From the NCBI GenBank assembly GCA_947496375.1, contig CANMCY010000011.1, positions 1 to 64,000 of the forward strand: a DNA stretch of 64,000 nucleotides, in the 5' to 3' direction. The position numbers were made by a program, and so were the translations under genes. The notes below the pieces were generated by a model that did no database searches, was not told the DNA's origin, and saw only the letters and a program-made list of their open reading frames with translations. The stretch's first letter is position 1; every line of letters begins with the position of its first letter. The stretch comes from Flavobacteriales bacterium. Lineage in GTDB: Bacteria > Bacteroidota > Bacteroidia > NS11-12g > UBA955. This document shows positions 26,193 to 35,462 of this stretch, one piece after another.

Positions 26193-29100
26193 ATGAATAC
26201 AATTTACAAAACCATCAAGCGCAACGGTTTAAAAGCCCTTGCCCTGGGTTTACTGCTCACCGGTTCGGGGTGGGTAAAAGCCCAGTTGAGTGGAACGTAC
26301 ACCATCGGCTCCGGTGGTAGCTTCTCCACTTTCAGCTCATTCGCCAGCACCTTCAACTCTGTGGGTGTAAGCGGTCCGGTAACGCTGAACATGATTTCAA
26401 GCACTTCAGAATTCAGCCGGGTAATTCTTTACCAGCACTGGTCATGGCCCACCACCAGCACCAACAAAGTAACCATTAACGGTAATGGTTATACTGTAAG
26501 CTATTCGGGCTTCTCATCAGCACCTGAGGTATTTCTATTAGACGGAGCTGACTATTTCAGCTTCAGCGGCATGACCATCCGTAACACCGGTACGTCCTCT
26601 AACATTATGGGGGTTCGCTTTACCAACAATGCTGATAACAACCGCATTTCAAGTTGTAACATAGAGTTTTCAAACTACAACTCTTTTGTAACCAGTGGCG
26701 GCGGTGCTTATGTTGCGTTTTCAAACTCAACCTCACTGTCTAACCTGAGCGGAGCAAGTTTCAGCGGTGGTAACGGTAGCTTCAACGTAATCAGCAACAA
26801 CCTGATGAGAACTACAAACTTCAACAGCCCTGGCCCATTCGCCGGTATTTTTGAGGTTCAGAATACCAGCTCTTACACCAGCACAGGTTATGATAACACG
26901 TTCCGTAGCAATACCATCCAGAACTACTATGCGTATGGTATTAACAGCGGATATTCTAATGGAACACAGATTGTAGGTAACGACCTTAGCCGTGATAACA
27001 ACTCAAGCGGTACACCTGCAAGCACGCTGTATTCCTTGTACATACTTTACGGTGGAGCAACCAATCGCGCTGTTAGGATAGACTCAAATAATGTACACGA
27101 TCTTCCTTTCAGAAATGCTACTGTATTTTCCTCTAATGCTTCTAACTGGAATATTCAGATGGGTGTTGTTACGGGTACTACCACCAATCCATCTTCCATC
27201 AAAGGCAACAGAGTAACCAACGTTATGTCTGCCTCAGGTGGTAACCTGGGTATTTTTACTCAGCTAAATAACTTTTGCAACATTGATGATAACATCATCA
27301 CCAACCTGCGCAATAACGGCACAAGCTCCAGCTTCACTGCCGGTTATGTAAAAGGTATTTATTGCAACGGTGGAAATGACTACAATATTCGCCGTAACAC
27401 TATCAGAGATTGCAGGCCCAATGCCAACTTCTCAGCCATTTACTGTTCCGGCCAATCGCCTACATCCTACCAAACTTCTATAGCCGACAACTACATTAAA
27501 AATAACATTTCACTTAGCACCTCCTACTCGTTCTGGAACATGTATGGAATCTATTGCAACAATGGTGCATGGGATGTGACCCGCAATACCATTGATGAAA
27601 TGCAGCAGAGCGGTCCTTATGGATATGTTTACCTGTTTTACACAGTTGCAGGAACCGGAAACCACACATGGTCTTCCAACATAGCTACCCATGCCAGAGG
27701 TGGTTATTACACCTATGGTTTCTACAGCAGCGCCAACAGCACCGGAGAGGTTCTCTTCAAGCAAAATACGCTGAACTTTAACGTGAGCGCAGGTTTTGGC
27801 TGGAACTATTACAACAACTTCACCTATGGCTTTGGTACCGCCAAAACCACCTATGAAGGAAACATTTTCTATGACAATACTTCCTACTATTGGGGCTTCT
27901 ATTATGGAACTACCAATACCAGAATGACGTTTACCAACAACCACATTTTTGCTCCTTTCTCCGGCTGGGGTATGTATAGCTACTATCCCTCATCTGGTTG
28001 GGTATATGACTACAATACCTGGAGAACCTCAGGTGTAGGCGGACAAGTAGGCGACATTTATGCAGATCCGCTATTTACTAACGTAGGTGCCAGAGACTTC
28101 CGCCCGCGTGAGTTCATGACTCAAAACAACATAAATACAACCTCCAATGCTCCTAAAGAAAATAACGGGAAAAACCGTAATAATGTTAAATCAGACCGCG
28201 GTGCCGTAGAAAACTTTATGGATATTCAGGCGGTAAACTCCAACCTTTCAGTACCCTCAACAGTTTGTGCCGGCTGGGAACAGACTGTTTACATTACCGT
28301 AAAAAATCTTTACACTGAAGATACTGCATACAACTTCAATGTGGGCTACACATACACCGGTGGTCCTAAAGTTTCAAGAGTGGTTACAAAGAAATTACTG
28401 ACAAACGATACTGACAGAATCACCTTTAGCGTTCCCATTCGTATAAATACGGTTGGTAACGTTCGCGTAGCAGTATTTGTCGACATTCCGGATGACAACC
28501 AACTGAACGATTCCTTTGCTTTTAACACCATCGTTAAGCCGGCACCCGGAGGAGGAAAATACAGCAAAGGTACCACTACTTCAAAAGCATTCTATGCATT
28601 TAGCAAGCCCAATGATGTTACACAGGTAAACCGCGCAGTGCATTACAACGTAAATGCTCCCAATGCCTACAGCAAAACTACCTATTGGAATGGAACCGGT
28701 TCTAGCACCGGCAAAGATTGGACTGCATCGGTATATGCTCAAACCAAAGGTGGTACGCTTCTCACAGGTGCCGGCAGCATTCTCAACCATGCCAGCAGCA
28801 CCAACGACCTGGAAGTGAAATTTGAAACTTCTAATACTGCATACGAGGACAGCATAGTTACGCTGGTAACTAAGATCACTGACCTGAACAATGGTTGTGA
28901 TACATTCATCAAGCGTGATATCCTGATTTATCCTACCATTGTTCCCGACTTCAAATACCCAAGCAGAATATGTGACGGTGATAACGTTCCATTTGATCAG
29001 GCAAGCACAGTGCGCAGCGGTTCTATGGAATTCTTCTGGAACTTTGGAACCGGTGTTGCTGCTGATACATCAAACGCACCATCACCAGTATTCCAGTTCC

Positions 29101-30734
29101 CCAAGCCCGGAACATACCGCGTGAAAATGTTTGCTAGCACACTGCCGTATGGCTTTGTTTCAATTGACAGTGTGGACATCGTAGTTAACCCTAACCCCAC
29201 CGTTAAGTTCTCAAAACAGAACGCTTGTGAAGGTCAGGATCTCACTTTCACCAACCTCACTACTCCTTCAACAGGTGTAAATTCTAACTGGAACTGGGGC
29301 AATGGTCAGAGCAAGAACGACAACAATACAACCGTTAAATACCGTTATACTGCGACAGGATCTTACGTAGTAACACTAACCGCCAATCTGAATGGTTGTA
29401 TTGGTACTGCCACCCAGCGTGTGTATCAGTTCCCTGCGCCAAAAGCTTCTTACGCTCAGGTTGCCGGAACTTGCGACAATGATGAATATTTGTTTGAAAA
29501 CAAATCTACCATCGCTTCCGGTACCTTCGGATCATACTGGAACTTCGGTGATAACACCTACTCTACTGAAGAAGACACCAAGAAAGTATTTGGAACACCC
29601 GGTTCTAAGAGCGTGAAGCTTATCACTACCAGCGTATTTGGTTGCAAAGACAGCACTGTTCAGAACATCAACGTACTGGAAAGCCCCAAGGTATCTTTCG
29701 TAAATACTCCTGCTTGCTCTCGTACTGCTACCGAATTCACCAATACTACACCTACAGTGGGTGGTGCAGGCGGAACAGTAAAATCGTACAGCTGGAACTT
29801 CGGTGATGGTGGTTCTTCTTCACTGGAAAGCCCCAAACACAGCTGGAGCGCTCTGGGTCCTAAGACCATTACTTACAACATCGATTTGATGAATGGTTGT
29901 AAAGGATCAGTTACCAAAACCCTGTCAGTTGGCATCCAGCCCAAGGCATCATTCACTGCTGAAAGCGTTTGCCTTGGCAAGCCCATGACGTTTGACAACA
30001 CCAGCACATGGCCTCAGGGTGACATTAGCTGGTTGTGGAACTTTGGTGACGGAACTACCTCTACCTCATCTAAGCCGGTTCACACCTACAACAAAGCATT
30101 TGGACCCAATATCACTCTGTATGCTACCATCGCAGGTGGATGTACTGATTCATTTATCTTACAAACTGCTTTGATTTACGATGGTCCCCGCACTTGTGAC
30201 TTCACTGTTAACACCGACTACGCTTATGGCTTCCGTGGTGTGAAACTGAATCCTTTGAACACTGCTACTGGTGTGGCCGGTGGTCAGGATAAAGTTAATT
30301 ACAAGTGGATCTTCCAGGGTGGTGGTACCAACAACACTTCTGGTGTAAATGCTGAAACCCAGTATGACTTCCAGGCAGATGGTAGCTACGATGTTACCAT
30401 GAGTGCAAGGTCTACCACCGCTCCTTTCTGCGAGTGCAGCATCACCAAGAAAGTGGTTATGAACCGTGCATCGGTGAAAGATTTCGAAACTACCGGTGTG
30501 GCTGTGTTCCCTAACCCTAACAACGGTAACTTCAACCTGTCTGTGAAGAGCAACTTCGGCAAAAACCTGAACATTGTTATTACCAACATGTCAGGTGCTG
30601 TAGTTAAACAAACCAGCACTGAGAACAATGGTTTGATCAGCATCAACAGCGGTAACCTTTCAGACGGTGTTTACATGGTACGTGTAAGTTCCGGTGAAAA
30701 CACTGCCGTACGCAGAATCACCATCAGCAAGTAA
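26193..30734 (+). CDS. Large T9SS-secreted beta-helix and PKD-domain protein
   Basis: 1513 residues. Signal peptide ends WVKAQ. Residues about 30-660 form a right-handed parallel beta-helix with many N-rich turns (repeated NTI/NNTIRN/GNYIKNN-type rungs). After an Ig-like segment, at least five PKD-type domains follow (about 950-1400), each with a WNFGDG-type strand (WNFGTG, WNWGNG, WNFGDN, WNFGDG, WNFGDG). The C-terminal VAVFPNPNNGNFNLSV ... GVYMVRVS is a T9SS type A sorting domain. Likely a surface adhesin or polysaccharide-interacting protein. Codon choice shifts strongly to GGT, AAC, GTT and ACC-type codons in the second half, unlike its neighbours, suggesting high expression. A terminator follows at once. 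Confidence 0.9.
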   Translation: MNTIYKTIKRNGLKALALGLLLTGSGWVKAQLSGTYTIGSGGSFSTFSSFASTFNSVGVSGPVTLNMISSTSEFSRVILYQHWSWPTTSTNKVTINGNGYTVSYSGFSSAPEVFLLDGADYFSFSGMTIRNTGTSSNIMGVRFTNNADNNRISSCNIEFSNYNSFVTSGGGAYVAFSNSTSLSNLSGASFSGGNGSFNVISNNLMRTTNFNSPGPFAGIFEVQNTSSYTSTGYDNTFRSNTIQNYYAYGINSGYSNGTQIVGNDLSRDNNSSGTPASTLYSLYILYGGATNRAVRIDSNNVHDLPFRNATVFSSNASNWNIQMGVVTGTTTNPSSIKGNRVTNVMSASGGNLGIFTQLNNFCNIDDNIITNLRNNGTSSSFTAGYVKGIYCNGGNDYNIRRNTIRDCRPNANFSAIYCSGQSPTSYQTSIADNYIKNNISLSTSYSFWNMYGIYCNNGAWDVTRNTIDEMQQSGPYGYVYLFYTVAGTGNHTWSSNIATHARGGYYTYGFYSSANSTGEVLFKQNTLNFNVSAGFGWNYYNNFTYGFGTAKTTYEGNIFYDNTSYYWGFYYGTTNTRMTFTNNHIFAPFSGWGMYSYYPSSGWVYDYNTWRTSGVGGQVGDIYADPLFTNVGARDFRPREFMTQNNINTTSNAPKENNGKNRNNVKSDRGAVENFMDIQAVNSNLSVPSTVCAGWEQTVYITVKNLYTEDTAYNFNVGYTYTGGPKVSRVVTKKLLTNDTDRITFSVPIRINTVGNVRVAVFVDIPDDNQLNDSFAFNTIVKPAPGGGKYSKGTTTSKAFYAFSKPNDVTQVNRAVHYNVNAPNAYSKTTYWNGTGSSTGKDWTASVYAQTKGGTLLTGAGSILNHASSTNDLEVKFETSNTAYEDSIVTLVTKITDLNNGCDTFIKRDILIYPTIVPDFKYPSRICDGDNVPFDQASTVRSGSMEFFWNFGTGVAADTSNAPSPVFQFPKPGTYRVKMFASTLPYGFVSIDSVDIVVNPNPTVKFSKQNACEGQDLTFTNLTTPSTGVNSNWNWGNGQSKNDNNTTVKYRYTATGSYVVTLTANLNGCIGTATQRVYQFPAPKASYAQVAGTCDNDEYLFENKSTIASGTFGSYWNFGDNTYSTEEDTKKVFGTPGSKSVKLITTSVFGCKDSTVQNINVLESPKVSFVNTPACSRTATEFTNTTPTVGGAGGTVKSYSWNFGDGGSSSLESPKHSWSALGPKTITYNIDLMNGCKGSVTKTLSVGIQPKASFTAESVCLGKPMTFDNTSTWPQGDISWLWNFGDGTTSTSSKPVHTYNKAFGPNITLYATIAGGCTDSFILQTALIYDGPRTCDFTVNTDYAYGFRGVKLNPLNTATGVAGGQDKVNYKWIFQGGGTNNTSGVNAETQYDFQADGSYDVTMSARSTTAPFCECSITKKVVMNRASVKDFETTGVAVFPNPNNGNFNLSVKSNFGKNLNIVITNMSGAVVKQTSTENNGLISINSGNLSDGVYMVRVSSGENTAVRRITISK

Positions 30735-30753
30735 TTCTTGCAAAAACATAACA

Positions 30754-30785
30754 AAAAAGGCACCCAATTCGGGTGCCTTTTTTTA
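30754..30785 (+). terminator. Intrinsic terminator of the large T9SS protein gene
   Basis: Stem AAAAGGCACCC / GGGTGCCTTTT around a six-base loop, then TTTTTTT. It lies 20 bases after the stop. The spacer to the next terminator (30786-30947) shows no gene. Confidence 0.88.
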
Positions 30786-30947
30786 TTGGGGTATATTGTT
30801 CCCGGCACCGCTAAATGTTCTTATTACAGGCCATTCAATCGGCAACCCCCATGTTGGCTTGTTCAGCTTTTAAATTTGTCATTAGACTAATTCAATACTT
30901 CCGGGTAATACCGAAATTACTCAGCTCAACAACATGCAGGTATAGCT

Positions 30948-30976
30948 AAAAAAAGCCCCGCCATGCGGCGGGGCTT
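30948..30976 (-). terminator. Intrinsic terminator of clpC
   Basis: Ten-pair stem AAGCCCCGCC / GGCGGGGCTT with loop ATGC; on the minus strand it is followed by TTTTTTT (complement of 30948-30954). It lies 22 bases after the clpC stop. Confidence 0.88.
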
Positions 30977-30998
30977 CTGTAAAAATTAAACGTTTGGA

Positions 30999-33536
30999 TT
31001 AATCTGTTTTTTTATCAACTTCCTTACTTTTCGATTTCACCATGGTGATGTTGAGTTCTTCACTATCCTTTTTATGATCTACTTTCAACTCACTGCCCTC
31101 CTTAAGGTTCCCCTTTAATACTTCCTCGGCCAGTGGCTCTTCAAGGTATTTCTGTAAAGCACGCTGCAATGGCCTGGCCCCATAATCGGGATCGAAACCT
31201 TTATTTGCCAAAAACTCTTTGGCCGCTTTGGTCAGGTTAATCGCATATCCCAGATCGGCAATTCTCTTTAGCATTTTAGACATCCGTAAGTCCAGAATAT
31301 GGATAATCTCATCCTTACCGAGACTGTTAAACACGATGATGTCGTCTATGCGATTCAAAAATTCGGGCGAGAAGAATTTCTTTAACTGCGTTTCAATGAC
31401 CTGCTTGCTCTCCTTTTCACGGGATGCCTCCTTGGTGCCGGTAGAAAAACCAACGCCGGTTCCAAAATCCTTCAGGGTGCGGGACCCAATATTGGAAGTC
31501 ATGATGATGACCGTATTGCGAAAATCAATTTTACGGCCCAAACTATCGGTCATCTGTCCTTCATCCAACACCTGCAACAATAGATTGAATACATCAGGAT
31601 GGGCTTTCTCTACCTCATCAAACAGGATTACGCTGTATGGCTTTCTTCTTACCTTTTCCGTAAGCAATCCACCCTCTTCATAGCCAACATAGCCGGGAGG
31701 TGCACCTACCAGTCGGCTCACGGCAAATTTCTCCATGTATTCACTCATATCAATGCGAATCATGGCATCATCCGAATCAAATAAAAATTCAGACAGGGCT
31801 TTGGCCAATTCTGTTTTTCCTACGCCTGTTGGACCCAGAAAAATAAATGAACCAATGGGCCTGTTGGGCTCTTTAAATCCGGCACGCGTGCGCTGAATGG
31901 TCTTAGTGAGCTTTTCTACTGCCTTATCCTGACCCACAACCCTGCCTTTGAGTGTATCTGCCATTTTCAACAAACGTCGGCTCTCATCTTCCGCCATCCG
32001 TTTTACGGGTATTCCCGTCATCATACTCACTACATCGGCTATATCATCTTCCGTAACGGTAAATTTCTCATCCTTAGACTGTGCTTCCCATTGCGCTTTT
32101 GCGGTTTCCAGTGATTCAAGCAAGCGCTTTTCATCATCCCTAAGTCTGGCTGCTTCTTCAAAGTCCTGGCTTTTTACCACCCTGTTTTTTTCAAGCTTTA
32201 TTTCTTCTATACGTGCTTCGAGATTCACAATTTCTGAAGGAACATGAATATTGCTGATATGTACACGGGCTCCGGCTTCATCCAGAATATCGATGGCCTT
32301 GTCGGGCAAATGTCTGTCGCTCATGTAGCGCACACTTAAATCCACGCATGCCTTAACTGCTTCCGGGGTATATACTACGCTGTGGTGTTCTTCGTATTTC
32401 TCGCGGATGTTATTCAGAATTTCAACGCTTTCTTCCGGGGTAGCGGGCTCAATCATCACCATCTGGAAACGGCGTTCCAGCGCTCCGTCTTTTTCTATAT
32501 ACTGACGGTATTCATCCAGGGTAGTAGCGCCAATGCACTGTATTTCACCCCTTGCCAATGCGGGCTTGAACATGTTACTGGCATCCAGCGAGCCACTGGC
32601 TCCGCCGGCACCCACAATGGTATGAATCTCATCGATGAACAAAATCACATCATCTGCTTTTTCCAGCTCCATCATCAGGGCTTTCATACGCTCCTCAAAC
32701 TGACCACGGTATTTGGTGCCCGCCACCATGCTGGCAATATCCAGACTAACTACGCGCTTGTTGAACAGCACCCTGCTAACCTTGCGCTGAATAATGCGCA
32801 GCGCAAGTCCCTCGGCGATGGCCGTTTTACCCACGCCGGGTTCGCCTATCAGTACAGGATTATTTTTCTTACGACGGCTGAGAATCTGACTTACACGCTC
32901 TATCTCCTTTTCCCGGCCCACAATGGGATCCAGCTTACCTTCCTCAGCAGATTTGGTGAGATCCCTGCCAAAATTATCCAAAACCGGGGTTTTGCTCTTG
33001 CCTTTGCCTTTGCGTGCCTCAGTCGCTTTTTGCTCTTCGCGATAAAAATCTTCCGGATTATCCTGATCATCCCCCGGCGCCTCTGCTTTGGGCGACTGGG
33101 TATCAATTCCCTCCTCCAGGGCCGATTTGAAAATATCATAGGTAATCCCATAGTTAGCCAAAACCTTGGAAGCTGTATTGTCTTCATCCCGCAGTATGCT
33201 AAGCAGTAAATGCTCTGTGCCAATTAGATCCGTTTTGAATATTTTGGCCTCCAGATAGGTAATCTTCAGCGCTTTTTCTGCCTGTTTGGTCAGCGGAATA
33301 TTACCCAGATTGGTGGTGCGGTTGGCGGTTGACTTAATGGTATCTTCGATCGACTTTTTAAGCCGGATGGTGTCAATGTCCAGCAAACGAAGAGTCTGCA
33401 GCGCTTTCCCCTCGCCTTCTCTGATGATGCCCAGCAACAAATGCTCACATCCTATATAATCATGCCCCAGCCGAATAGCTTCCTCTCTGCTGTACTGTAT
33501 TACTTCTTTGACCCTTGGCGAAAATTTGGCTTCCAT
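30999..33536 (-). CDS. clpC: ATP-dependent Clp protease ATP-binding subunit ClpC
   Basis: 845 residues, full length for ClpC. Two Clp N repeats (residues 1-145), D1 AAA+ with Walker [14 protein letters not shown] and Walker B ILFIDEIH, a middle domain with a UVR-type stretch ([19 protein letters not shown] near 430), D2 AAA+ with [14 protein letters not shown] and [11 protein letters not shown], and the C-terminal D2 small domain. It unfolds substrates and feeds them to ClpP in the cytosol; the ClpP-binding tripeptide is in D2. The 5' region has an exact -7 box and an inverted repeat further upstream that could be an operator. Single-gene unit, divergent from dnaB. Confidence 0.97.
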   Translation of the reverse strand: MEAKFSPRVKEVIQYSREEAIRLGHDYIGCEHLLLGIIREGEGKALQTLRLLDIDTIRLKKSIEDTIKSTANRTTNLGNIPLTKQAEKALKITYLEAKIFKTDLIGTEHLLLSILRDEDNTASKVLANYGITYDIFKSALEEGIDTQSPKAEAPGDDQDNPEDFYREEQKATEARKGKGKSKTPVLDNFGRDLTKSAEEGKLDPIVGREKEIERVSQILSRRKKNNPVLIGEPGVGKTAIAEGLALRIIQRKVSRVLFNKRVVSLDIASMVAGTKYRGQFEERMKALMMELEKADDVILFIDEIHTIVGAGGASGSLDASNMFKPALARGEIQCIGATTLDEYRQYIEKDGALERRFQMVMIEPATPEESVEILNNIREKYEEHHSVVYTPEAVKACVDLSVRYMSDRHLPDKAIDILDEAGARVHISNIHVPSEIVNLEARIEEIKLEKNRVVKSQDFEEAARLRDDEKRLLESLETAKAQWEAQSKDEKFTVTEDDIADVVSMMTGIPVKRMAEDESRRLLKMADTLKGRVVGQDKAVEKLTKTIQRTRAGFKEPNRPIGSFIFLGPTGVGKTELAKALSEFLFDSDDAMIRIDMSEYMEKFAVSRLVGAPPGYVGYEEGGLLTEKVRRKPYSVILFDEVEKAHPDVFNLLLQVLDEGQMTDSLGRKIDFRNTVIIMTSNIGSRTLKDFGTGVGFSTGTKEASREKESKQVIETQLKKFFSPEFLNRIDDIIVFNSLGKDEIIHILDLRMSKMLKRIADLGYAINLTKAAKEFLANKGFDPDYGARPLQRALQKYLEEPLAEEVLKGNLKEGSELKVDHKKDSEELNITMVKSKSKEVDKKTD

Positions 33537-33555
33537 GTGCTTTTATCCCTTCTTA

Positions 33556-33563
33556 CAAATTTA
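33556..33563 (-). promoter_or_regulatory. -7 box of clpC
   Basis: Minus-strand TAAATTTG, exact TAnnTTTG, 19 bases before ATG 33536. No TTG at the standard distance upstream was found, so the gene may depend on an activator. Confidence 0.5.
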
Positions 33564-33590
33564 CTATCTAATGATGTTTTATTTTAATGA

Positions 33591-33622
33591 TTAACACACA
33601 AACGAATTAATTGTGTGGTTAA
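33591..33622. promoter_or_regulatory. Imperfect inverted repeat between clpC and dnaB, possible operator
   Basis: TTAACACACAA (33591-33601) and its complement TTGTGTGGTTAA (33611-33622), differing only by one bulged base, around a nine-base spacer. It lies about 40 bases upstream of the clpC transcription start implied by the -7 box. No T run follows, so it is not a terminator. It may bind a regulator; which one is unknown. The 33537-33786 spacer contains no gene. Confidence 0.4.
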
Positions 33623-33770
33623 GTATACACTGGTCAAAATGCAAGCCAAATTCCGGGAATCAATCCCTTTATGACAATCTGCCACTGAATTTGAGTTATG
33701 CACGTTTCTTCCACGTGGGATGTTTAAAAATATAACTGCTCCCAACCGATTTCACCAAGGTTAAAAAACA

Positions 33771-33778
33771 TAATTTTG
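33771..33778 (+). promoter_or_regulatory. -7 box of dnaB
   Basis: TAATTTTG, exact TAnnTTTG, 8 bases before ATG 33787, giving a message with almost no leader. Confidence 0.5.
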
Positions 33779-33786
33779 TTGGTTCT

Positions 33787-35406
33787 ATGGACTCGAACAG
33801 CAACACCAACCGCAAACGCAAGAACGCTTCTGTTATTCCCGCCGATTATCAGGGCAGGGTTCCGCCGCATGCCCGCGATCTTGAGGAAGCAGTGCTGGGG
33901 GCCATGATGCTGGAAAGTGAAAAGATCAATGAGGTTATTGACATTTTGTCAGAAGCCCACTTTTATGCGCCTGAAAACAAAGTCGTATTTCGTGCCATCA
34001 GTGCGCTCAATAAAGAGGGTAAAACTGCGGTAGATCTGCTGACAGTTAATAATCATTTGCGCACTACCAATGAACTTGAATTGATAGGGGGCAGTTATTA
34101 CCTGGCCATGCTAACCAATAAAGTGACCAGTGCAGCCAACATTGCCTTCCATGCAAGAATTCTTACCCAGAAAATGATTCAGCGTGAGCTGATTAGGGTA
34201 GGCGGAGAAATTGCGCATGATGCATTTGATGATTCTGAAGACAGCTTCATTTTATTGGATGAAAGTGAACGTAAACTTTATGAAATCAAGAACAACGGCT
34301 TAAAGCGGAATTTTCAGGATATAGACAAACTGGTAGAAAGAGCTTTGAAAGACCTGGAGGAGCGAAGCAAAACAGAAACTGACGGCATTACAGGGGTAGC
34401 TTCCGGTTTTTCAGACCTGGACAGAATTACTGCCGGCTGGCAACCCAGCGATCTGGTGATTCTGGCGGCCCGCCCTGCCATGGGTAAAACGGCATTTGCA
34501 CTTTCATTGGTTAGAAATGCCGCGGTGGATTTTAAGAAATCCGTCATGGTGTTCTCGCTGGAAATGGCCGATGTGCAGCTGGTAAACCGCCTTATCAGTG
34601 CTGAAGCGGAAGTGGCCGCCGATAAAATCAGAAAAAGTGACCTTACAGAAGATGAGTGGCTGCGTTTGCAAAGCAAAACCGTGAATCTGAGTCAGAGTAG
34701 GATCTTCATCGATGATACCCCTCAGCTGAATATCTTCGACCTGAATGCCAAATGCAGAAGGGTGCATTCACAGCACGGGCTGGATATGGTGGTGGTTGAC
34801 TATTTGCAATTACTGCGACATGAAACCAAAGGCCAGGGAAACCGGGAACAGGAAATTGCCTTCATTTCGAGGTCACTGAAAGGTTTGGCCAAAGAACTGA
34901 GCGTGCCGGTTATTGCCCTCGCTCAGCTGAGCCGTGAAGTAGAAAAACGAAACAACAAAAGGCCTCAGTTATCTGATTTAAGGGAATCGGGCTCTATAGA
35001 GCAGGACGCTGATATGGTCATGTTCCTTTACAGGGATGAATACTACCAAAAGACCGGTGCAGGTGGCGATAGCAATCAGAAAGGACCTGACTCCTACAAC
35101 AATTATGGGGTGGACGGGCTAACCGAAATCATCATTGGTAAAAACCGTCATGGGGCGGTGGGCTCTGCTTTCACCAAGTTTCTAAACAGCTACAGTAAAT
35201 TTATTGACCTCTCGCCCGAAGAACGCGTGCTCATTCAAAGTCAAAACAGCAGCTATGACGGCGGTTATTCTCATGAACCCGCTACCCAGACACTGCCCAG
35301 CAAAATGAACAATTCCTCCGATATGCTGCTGGATGAGGACAACAAAGACAGTTGGAACCACCTTGGAGGTATGGGAGCCAACATCATTGAAGACGACGAT
35401 TTCTAA
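33787..35406 (+). CDS. dnaB: Replicative DNA helicase DnaB
   Basis: 539 residues. N-terminal helical domain (RVPPHARDLEEAVLGAMMLE ...) that binds primase, a linker helix, and a RecA-type ATPase: Walker A ARPAMGKTAFAL (about residues 226-237), Walker B VVVDYLQLL, then ALAQLSREVEKR and DLRESGSIEQDADMVMFLYR with the DnaB family residues. It forms the hexameric ring that unwinds DNA at the replication fork. The C-terminal ~55 residues after HGAVGSAFTKF are a polar extension. Single-gene unit ended by a hairpin. Confidence 0.97.
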   Translation: MDSNSNTNRKRKNASVIPADYQGRVPPHARDLEEAVLGAMMLESEKINEVIDILSEAHFYAPENKVVFRAISALNKEGKTAVDLLTVNNHLRTTNELELIGGSYYLAMLTNKVTSAANIAFHARILTQKMIQRELIRVGGEIAHDAFDDSEDSFILLDESERKLYEIKNNGLKRNFQDIDKLVERALKDLEERSKTETDGITGVASGFSDLDRITAGWQPSDLVILAARPAMGKTAFALSLVRNAAVDFKKSVMVFSLEMADVQLVNRLISAEAEVAADKIRKSDLTEDEWLRLQSKTVNLSQSRIFIDDTPQLNIFDLNAKCRRVHSQHGLDMVVVDYLQLLRHETKGQGNREQEIAFISRSLKGLAKELSVPVIALAQLSREVEKRNNKRPQLSDLRESGSIEQDADMVMFLYRDEYYQKTGAGGDSNQKGPDSYNNYGVDGLTEIIIGKNRHGAVGSAFTKFLNSYSKFIDLSPEERVLIQSQNSSYDGGYSHEPATQTLPSKMNNSSDMLLDEDNKDSWNHLGGMGANIIEDDDF

Positions 35407-35411
35407 ACCAT

Positions 35412-35439
35412 AAAAAAACCCTGACGAGGTCAGGGTTTT
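35412..35439. terminator. Bidirectional terminator between dnaB and htrA
   Basis: Perfect 11-pair stem AAAACCCTGAC / GTCAGGGTTTT with a three-base loop. A run of seven As precedes it, so on the minus strand it ends in TTTTTTT and serves htrA best; on the plus strand TTTT follows. Confidence 0.85.
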
Positions 35440-35462
35440 CACATCAAAATACATACACTGTA

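Noticed and set aside
32382-33209. 275-residue plus-strand open frame opposite clpC
   Set aside because: Fully inside the conserved ClpC coding region, with no start context or motif of its own.
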